From contig DLUF01000114.1 of the NCBI GenBank assembly GCA_002742765.1, positions 1 through 36,630 on the forward strand: a stretch of DNA of 36,630 nt, in the 5' to 3' direction. Shown one piece after another: positions 32,652 through 36,630 of this stretch. Each line of letters opens with the position of its first letter. Position 1 is the first letter of the stretch. The notes beneath the pieces are model-generated. The model had not been told where the DNA came from. It made no database searches and was given only the letters and a program-made list of their open reading frames with translations. This stretch comes from Sulfurospirillum sp. UBA12182 (GTDB lineage Bacteria; Campylobacterota; Campylobacteria; Campylobacterales; Sulfurospirillaceae). The position numbers were made by a program, and so were the translations under genes.

Positions 32652-34343
32652 TTATGTTCTAAATTCAGCAAGCTTATTATTGAGTGTTTCTGTCATTTTA
32701 TTCAGATGCTCAGCAGCACTTGCAATCTCTTCAACACTTCTTGCATTTTGTGTTGAAATATTGTTTATTTTAGCAACGTTTTCTATCATATGCCCCATAT
32801 CATCACCTGTTTTTATGTAATTATTCACAGTATTATCAGCAACTTTTGTAGCTAAATTCATGATATCAAAAAGTTCGTGGATTTTTGTTTCTACACCATT
32901 GGCAGTAGAAGCCAATTCTTCAACTTTTTTAGAATTAACGCTCATTTGTTCACTTGAATCCATAATTGATTGGACTATAACATTAATTGTTGCATTGATT
33001 TCTACTAAAGATTTTTGTGTTCTCTCAGCCAACTTCCTTACTTCATCCGCAACAACAGCAAATCCACGACCATGTTCTCCTGCTCGTGCAGCTTCTATAG
33101 CAGCATTTAAAGCTAATAAATTTGTTTGCTCAGCAATATCACCAATAACATCTAAAATATTTTTTACTTGTTCTGCATCGGAACTTAACTGTTGAATTTT
33201 TTGAGCCAATTCAATCTCAGTTCGTGCACTATTTTGTATATCTTCTGTTAATTTTAAAACAACACTATTAGCTTCTTTCAAATGGTTATTTGCTTTTACC
33301 ATATCTTCTTTACTATGTTTTGCCTCTGTTATACTCTCTTTCATAGTAGATTTAACGATATCTGCATTTTTTGTCGTTGTATTAACGATATTTGTTGCTT
33401 CTTCTACCAATTTACCAACTTCTAAAGAAGTAGTTGAAAGTTCGTGGGAGATAGAAGAGTTTTCATTTGAAAGATTTTTTGCATCAGCAATAAGAACCCT
33501 TACTTTTTCTATAAATTTATTTATTCCTTCACTAGCATCAGCAATTTCATCATTACCTACAATTTCTAATTTCCTTGTTAAATCACCATCACCACTTGAG
33601 AGATTTTGTGTTCTTTCGATTAAATTATTTAAAGGATTTGTAATATAAATTTTAACAATGCCATAATTGGCAAGAATATTTAAGACAACCAAAATAAAGG
33701 CTACACTGATAAAGAAAAGTATTTCAATGGAAATTTCATTATTTGCTTCTTGCGTTAAAGCTATTAGTTCTTTTTCTACATTATCAACGTACACTCCTGT
33801 GCCTATCATCCATTTTAAAGGTTCAAATGCCATAGCATAACTAAATTTTTTCTCGGGATTACCATCAGCAGTTTTAGGCCAAAGGTATTCTACTATTCCC
33901 CCTCCATTTTGAGCAACTTTGATTAACTCTTTTATAACATAAACACCATTTTTATCTTTCATATTTTGAAGGCTTTTACCTTCAAGTTCAGGTTTTAAAG
34001 GGTGTAAAACTGTTGTAGCATCATATTCAAATACAAAAATATAGCCACTTTTATCGTCAAAAAATCTAATATCTCTTAACACTGCTTTAATAGCATTTAT
34101 AATCTCTTCCTTAGAAGCTCCTGTTTGTGTTTTACGATTATAAATACCTTCGATAATATCATAAATAATTTTTATCTCATTTTTTAACTCTTCTTTTCTT
34201 GCATTATAAGTATTAGCTTCAAAATGTGACAAAAAAACTGCCGATTCTTTTTTCATACTATTATAAGCTAAAGCAATAAGAGCTGTACCAACAACAACCA
34301 AAGAAACTGTTAAAGAAACAAGTATACGTTTTGATATTTTCAT
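32652..34343 (-). CDS. Methyl-accepting chemotaxis protein, sCache_2 type
   Basis: A 563-residue chemoreceptor. TM1 ~8-28; periplasmic single Cache domain (~30-195) with [16 protein letters not shown] and [14 protein letters not shown]2 ~205-227; HAMP ~228-282; then the MCP signalling hairpin with the conserved [20 protein letters not shown] and [13 protein letters not shown]. sCache_2 domains often bind small carboxylates, but the ligand is not known. No C-terminal CheR/CheB-tethering pentapeptide is seen. AAAGGG precedes ATG 34343. Co-transcribed with cheB and cheR. Confidence 0.95.
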   Translation of the reverse strand: MKISKRILVSLTVSLVVVGTALIALAYNSMKKESAVFLSHFEANTYNARKEELKNEIKIIYDIIEGIYNRKTQTGASKEEIINAIKAVLRDIRFFDDKSGYIFVFEYDATTVLHPLKPELEGKSLQNMKDKNGVYVIKELIKVAQNGGGIVEYLWPKTADGNPEKKFSYAMAFEPLKWMIGTGVYVDNVEKELIALTQEANNEISIEILFFISVAFILVVLNILANYGIVKIYITNPLNNLIERTQNLSSGDGDLTRKLEIVGNDEIADASEGINKFIEKVRVLIADAKNLSNENSSISHELSTTSLEVGKLVEEATNIVNTTTKNADIVKSTMKESITEAKHSKEDMVKANNHLKEANSVVLKLTEDIQNSARTEIELAQKIQQLSSDAEQVKNILDVIGDIAEQTNLLALNAAIEAARAGEHGRGFAVVADEVRKLAERTQKSLVEINATINVIVQSIMDSSEQMSVNSKKVEELASTANGVETKIHELFDIMNLATKVADNTVNNYIKTGDDMGHMIENVAKINNISTQNARSVEEIASAAEHLNKMTETLNNKLAEFRT

Positions 34344-34403
34344 CTATACCCTTTATGAAATTAAACTACCCAATTATATCTAAATTATTTCATAAAAACT
34401 CTG
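34344..34403 (-). promoter_or_regulatory. Promoter of MCP-cheB-cheR flanked by a 10-base inverted repeat
   Basis: TATAAT on the minus strand at 34373-34378 is a likely -10. It is enclosed by TTTATGAAAT at 34352-34361 and ATTTCATAAA at 34387-34396, a perfect inverted repeat with a 25-base centre. The arm near the gene touches the AAAGGG ribosome site. Confidence 0.5.
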
Positions 34404-35915
34404 CTATAAATCAATAGTTACTCTATTTTTCCCTTGTTGTTTCGATGTGTATAATGCATTATCAACCCTATCAAAAAGGGTATTAATATCTTCCCCTTCT
34501 CTTATCTGAGCAATTCCAAAACTTGCCGTTTTATGCCCAACAATTTTAAAGATATGATCTTCTATTGTATTTTTTAACTTTTGAGCAACTTTATGTGCAC
34601 CTTCTATATCACATTCAGGAAGTATGATTAAAAACTCTTCACCACCCCATCGACCTAAACTATCTGTATTTCGTTTATTCTTATTTAAAAGTTCAGCTAG
34701 TTCTACTAAAAAAGAATCCCCCACACTATGTCCAAATTTATCATTGATATCTTTAAAATCATCAATATCTAATAAAACAACACAAAAAGGTCTATAATAA
34801 CGCTGAAAATTTTTCTTTTCATACTCTAATATTTCGTCAAGTTTTAATCTATTATAAACTTTTGTTAAGCTATCAGTTGTGGAAAGTTTTTGTAATTGTT
34901 CATTATATTTTTTAAGTTGGCTTTGTCTATATAGTAACAATAAAAATACAACACCTAAAAAGCCTAAAATTTTCAATAAAAAGCTATAATCTGAAGGTTT
35001 TTCAAAGTTAACAGATATCCATTTATTTAAAATTTCTTGATGTTTTTCGGGCTCAATTGCATCAATCGCTTTTTCAAAAATAGACACTAAAAGTGGTTCA
35101 TCATTTCTTGTTCCAATTCCTAAGCTCCATTTTTCTTCAAACTTACCTGTAATTTTTAATTGTCCTATATAACTTTTTTGTATATGATATCCAGCAGTAG
35201 CAAGAGTTCCTATAAATCCAAATAATTCATTTTTTTCAACTTTATTAAGCCCTTCTTTTAGACTATTAACCTCAATTAAATTAAGTGTTGGATATTTTAC
35301 TTGTAAAATCTCCCCATAAGCATAACCTTTCACAATACCTATTTTTTTATTTTTTATCAATGCTACATCAGAATAAAATATCTCATCATTTCTTGTTACC
35401 AAAACAAGTGGTATTTGCAGATAGGGTTTTGTAAAATCCATATAAAGTTTTCTCTCAGGAGTTGGCATCACTAAAGAGTATATATCACATTTTCTTTGCT
35501 TCGCATACTCAATTGATTCTAACCAAGTTTTTGTATCTACCATTTCAATTGGAATATTTATCTTTTCTTGAAGTAGCTTAATATAATCGCTACTCATACC
35601 AATATGTTTTCCATTTTCATTTTTTTCTAAAGGCATCCAGTCAGGATCAATACACATAGTGATTTTTTGTTTATTTTCTAAATACTTCTTCTCTTCATAA
35701 CTTAAAACAATGTTTTTGCTTTTTCCAATTTGGACATTTCGATTCCATTTTGATTTGATAGCAAAAATTTTTTGTTTATCCATATTTTCAAGAACTTTAT
35801 TGAGTATAGAAATTAATTTTTTTTCATTAGACATCATATAAAGATCTTCTGGAGTAAAATCTAAAAAAAAATTAGAATTTACATGTAAGTTAGAAAGCAT
35901 ATTATCATTAATCAT
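34404..35915 (-). CDS. C-terminal fragment: SBP_bac_3 domain plus GGDEF
   Basis: An open frame of 503 codons from the first ATG after the frameshift. It holds the tail of the first binding domain (~1-70), a complete second SBP_bac_3 domain (~85-295), a transmembrane helix (~308-327) and a GGDEF domain with GGEEF at 424-428 and I-site RNTD five residues before it. Enzyme residues are intact. Without the signal peptide the binding domain would not reach the periplasm, so on its own the product would probably be misplaced. No convincing ribosome site was found before this ATG. Confidence 0.7.
   Translation of the reverse strand: MINDNMLSNLHVNSNFFLDFTPEDLYMMSNEKKLISILNKVLENMDKQKIFAIKSKWNRNVQIGKSKNIVLSYEEKKYLENKQKITMCIDPDWMPLEKNENGKHIGMSSDYIKLLQEKINIPIEMVDTKTWLESIEYAKQRKCDIYSLVMPTPERKLYMDFTKPYLQIPLVLVTRNDEIFYSDVALIKNKKIGIVKGYAYGEILQVKYPTLNLIEVNSLKEGLNKVEKNELFGFIGTLATAGYHIQKSYIGQLKITGKFEEKWSLGIGTRNDEPLLVSIFEKAIDAIEPEKHQEILNKWISVNFEKPSDYSFLLKILGFLGVVFLLLLYRQSQLKKYNEQLQKLSTTDSLTKVYNRLKLDEILEYEKKNFQRYYRPFCVVLLDIDDFKDINDKFGHSVGDSFLVELAELLNKNKRNTDSLGRWGGEEFLIILPECDIEGAHKVAQKLKNTIEDHIFKIVGHKTASFGIAQIREGEDINTLFDRVDNALYTSKQQGKNRVTIDL
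35879..35888. repeat. TTACATGTAA copy 11
   Basis: Exact copy in the split diguanylate cyclase gene; read as Leu-His-Val. Confidence 0.9.
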
Positions 35916-36019
35916 TACAGTAGCAGCATAATAGTCATCAATTGTGGCATCAGCTAAATCAAAAGCGACAGCTTCTAAAGCTTCTAAAGGTGTATTAAAC
36001 TCTATAATTTTTATATCTT

Positions 36020-36499
36020 TTATGTTTCTTTTATTAACTTTGAACTTTTACGTCCTTTCACTAAGGCTAATCGCTTATCTTTTAGCATTTCTAATGAGAT
36101 AATATTTTTATCTTTTATTTTTGTTATTAAAGCGTACTTAATATCTAAAACTTTATGGCTATAAAAATTCTCCAGTTTATAGTTTTTTTCCATTGCTATT
36201 GGTAAAATCAAATCTAGTTCAGATTTTTCAAATTTTGAAAGTAAATTTGGCCATGAATCAGTTATAAATACTACTTCTAATCCTGCATAATTTGAAAGTA
36301 ATTGTATGTAATCAACTAAAAATCCTTCGGAAACACCATTACGATTAAAAGCATAAGGATACCAATTGACTTGATTTGATACAGTAATAGATTTTTTTGT
36401 TTCTATCCAAGAGAGTTCTTCAGAAGAAAAATTAAAGTCATTAGAAAATAAAAAAGTAGTAGAAAACAAAAAAGCTAATAAATATATACGAATCAACAT
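36020..36499 (-). CDS. N-terminal fragment: signal peptide and part of SBP_bac_3 domain
   Basis: A 159-residue fragment: signal peptide MLIRIYLLAFLFSTTFLFS, then an SBP_bac_3 half-domain (VSNQVNWYPYAFNRNG; GFLVDYIQLLS; SELDLILPIAM; KDKRLALVKG) ending where the frame breaks. The frame can be extended upstream to a TTG at 36541, but ATG 36499 gives a proper signal peptide and an AAGGA 8 bases before it. Confidence 0.7.
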   Translation of the reverse strand: MLIRIYLLAFLFSTTFLFSNDFNFSSEELSWIETKKSITVSNQVNWYPYAFNRNGVSEGFLVDYIQLLSNYAGLEVVFITDSWPNLLSKFEKSELDLILPIAMEKNYKLENFYSHKVLDIKYALITKIKDKNIISLEMLKDKRLALVKGRKSSKLIKET

Positions 36500-36532
36500 C
36501 AAAAAAATCCTTATAGGGCATATATGAAGTAG

Positions 36533-36538
36533 ATTATA
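36533..36538 (-). promoter_or_regulatory. -10 element before the split diguanylate cyclase gene
   Basis: Minus-strand TGTATAAT places a perfect TATAAT about 34 bases before ATG 36499. No clear -35, as is common in Campylobacterota. Confidence 0.5.
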
Positions 36539-36603
36539 CAATAAAAAGAGAGTAAAAGTATTTATGGATGGGGATCGTAAAGGTTAGATAAGGGTGTAAA
36601 AAA

Positions 36604-36630
36604 CGCGAAACCGGCGGCGACCTACATTTC
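36604..36630 (-). rRNA. 3' end of 5S ribosomal RNA (partial)
   Basis: Read on the minus strand, the last bases run GAAATGTAGGTCGCCGCCGG then TTTCGCG and T6 (36598-36603). GTAGGTCGCCGCC is the typical 3' end of 5S rRNA in this group. Only the 3' end is in the window; 23S and 16S genes should lie to the right. The T6 may be part of the operon terminator. Confidence 0.75.

Larger units (their letters stand above)
34404..36499 (-). pseudogene. Double SBP_bac_3 diguanylate cyclase gene, split by a frameshift
   Basis: Read across one frame change near 36020-36032, the two fragments give one protein of about 698 residues: signal peptide, first SBP_bac_3 domain, second SBP_bac_3 domain, transmembrane helix, GGDEF. 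The N-terminal frame ends ...KLIKET and stops; the -1 frame is open and continues NIKDIKIIEFNTPLEALEAV, which is what an SBP_bac_3 domain should have next. Adding one A to the 4-A run (minus strand, 36029-36032) joins them. The start ATG at 36499 follows AAGGA; a -10 TATAAT lies at 36533-36538. True mutation, phase change or sequencing error cannot be told apart here. Confidence 0.8.

Noticed and set aside
36020-36032. Programmed -1 frameshifting to make the full diguanylate cyclase
   Set aside because: The site lacks a canonical X-XXY-YYZ heptamer, and no stimulatory structure is evident; a lost base is simpler.
36500-36541. N-terminal extension of the split diguanylate cyclase to TTG 36541
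   Set aside because: It would place 14 extra residues before a good signal peptide and runs through the AAGGA site and the -10 element; ATG 36499 is better.
1-36630. CRISPR arrays, insertion sequences, prophage or integrative element
   Set aside because: No direct-repeat arrays, transposase or integrase frames or terminal repeats were found; gene order and composition look like ordinary chromosome.

Overview
The window looks like chromosome of a low-G+C, motile campylobacterotal (epsilonproteobacterial) organism. A free-living relative of Sulfurimonas, Sulfurospirillum or Arcobacter fits best, but the genus is an inference. The evidence is: (i) the lon-bamD block divergent from fliW, the arrangement I recall from Campylobacter jejuni; (ii) MqnC of the futalosine menaquinone route; (iii) a short RecG; (iv) a CheB without receiver domain; (v) a lutABC lactate operon. 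I see no transposase, integrase, phage gene, CRISPR array or tRNA. The far right edge holds the 3' end of a 5S rRNA read leftward, so an rRNA operon begins just outside.

Layout, left to right. 0.2-2.3 kb: AraC-type regulator and metallo-beta-lactamase-fold lipoprotein, probably one operon. 2.4-5.5 kb (minus): bamD then lon. 5.7-6.0 kb (plus): fliW. 6.2-12.0 kb (plus): four tightly coupled genes, a 1255-residue secreted MshQ-like protein followed by three prepilin-like proteins resembling MshD, MshO and MshP of the MSHA type IV pilus. 12.2 kb: long hibernation factor. 12.7-16.9 kb (minus): mqnC, an M16 peptidase homologue without its zinc motif, and recG. 17.0-20.5 kb (plus): LysE-type exporter, a possible 27-residue membrane peptide, lutABC. 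20.5-22.3 kb (minus): EamA transporter, LOG-family enzyme, CopD-like membrane protein. 22.5-25.6 kb (plus): diguanylate cyclase with two periplasmic binding domains, then an SGNH hydrolase. 26.2-30.9 kb (plus): DUF4212 small subunit, VC_2705-type sodium/solute symporter, cNMP/CBS/DUF294 protein and DnaQ-like exonuclease. Then a cupin. 31.2-34.3 kb (minus): MCP, cheB, cheR. 34.4-36.5 kb (minus): a second solute-binding diguanylate cyclase, broken by a frameshift.

Two genes are damaged in a way that can be read directly: the DUF4212 subunit has an amber codon at position 10 where the family has Trp, and the right-hand diguanylate cyclase gene is split by loss of one base in an A run. Both could be real mutations or sequencing errors.

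The most unusual signal is not a gene. The 10-base palindrome TTACATGTAA occurs 11 times exactly, spread over the whole window on both sides of gene boundaries, against fewer than 0.2 expected by base composition (hand estimate). It behaves like a highly iterated palindrome or uptake-type word. Inside genes it nearly always reads Leu-His-Val, and twice it directly precedes or forms part of a ribosome binding site.

Functional themes are surface attachment and motility (FliW, MSHA-like pilins, MCP/CheB/CheR, two ligand-sensing diguanylate cyclases), organic-acid use (lutABC and an acetate/lactate-type symporter with its presumed regulator), and protein and ribosome quality control (Lon, BamD, HPF).
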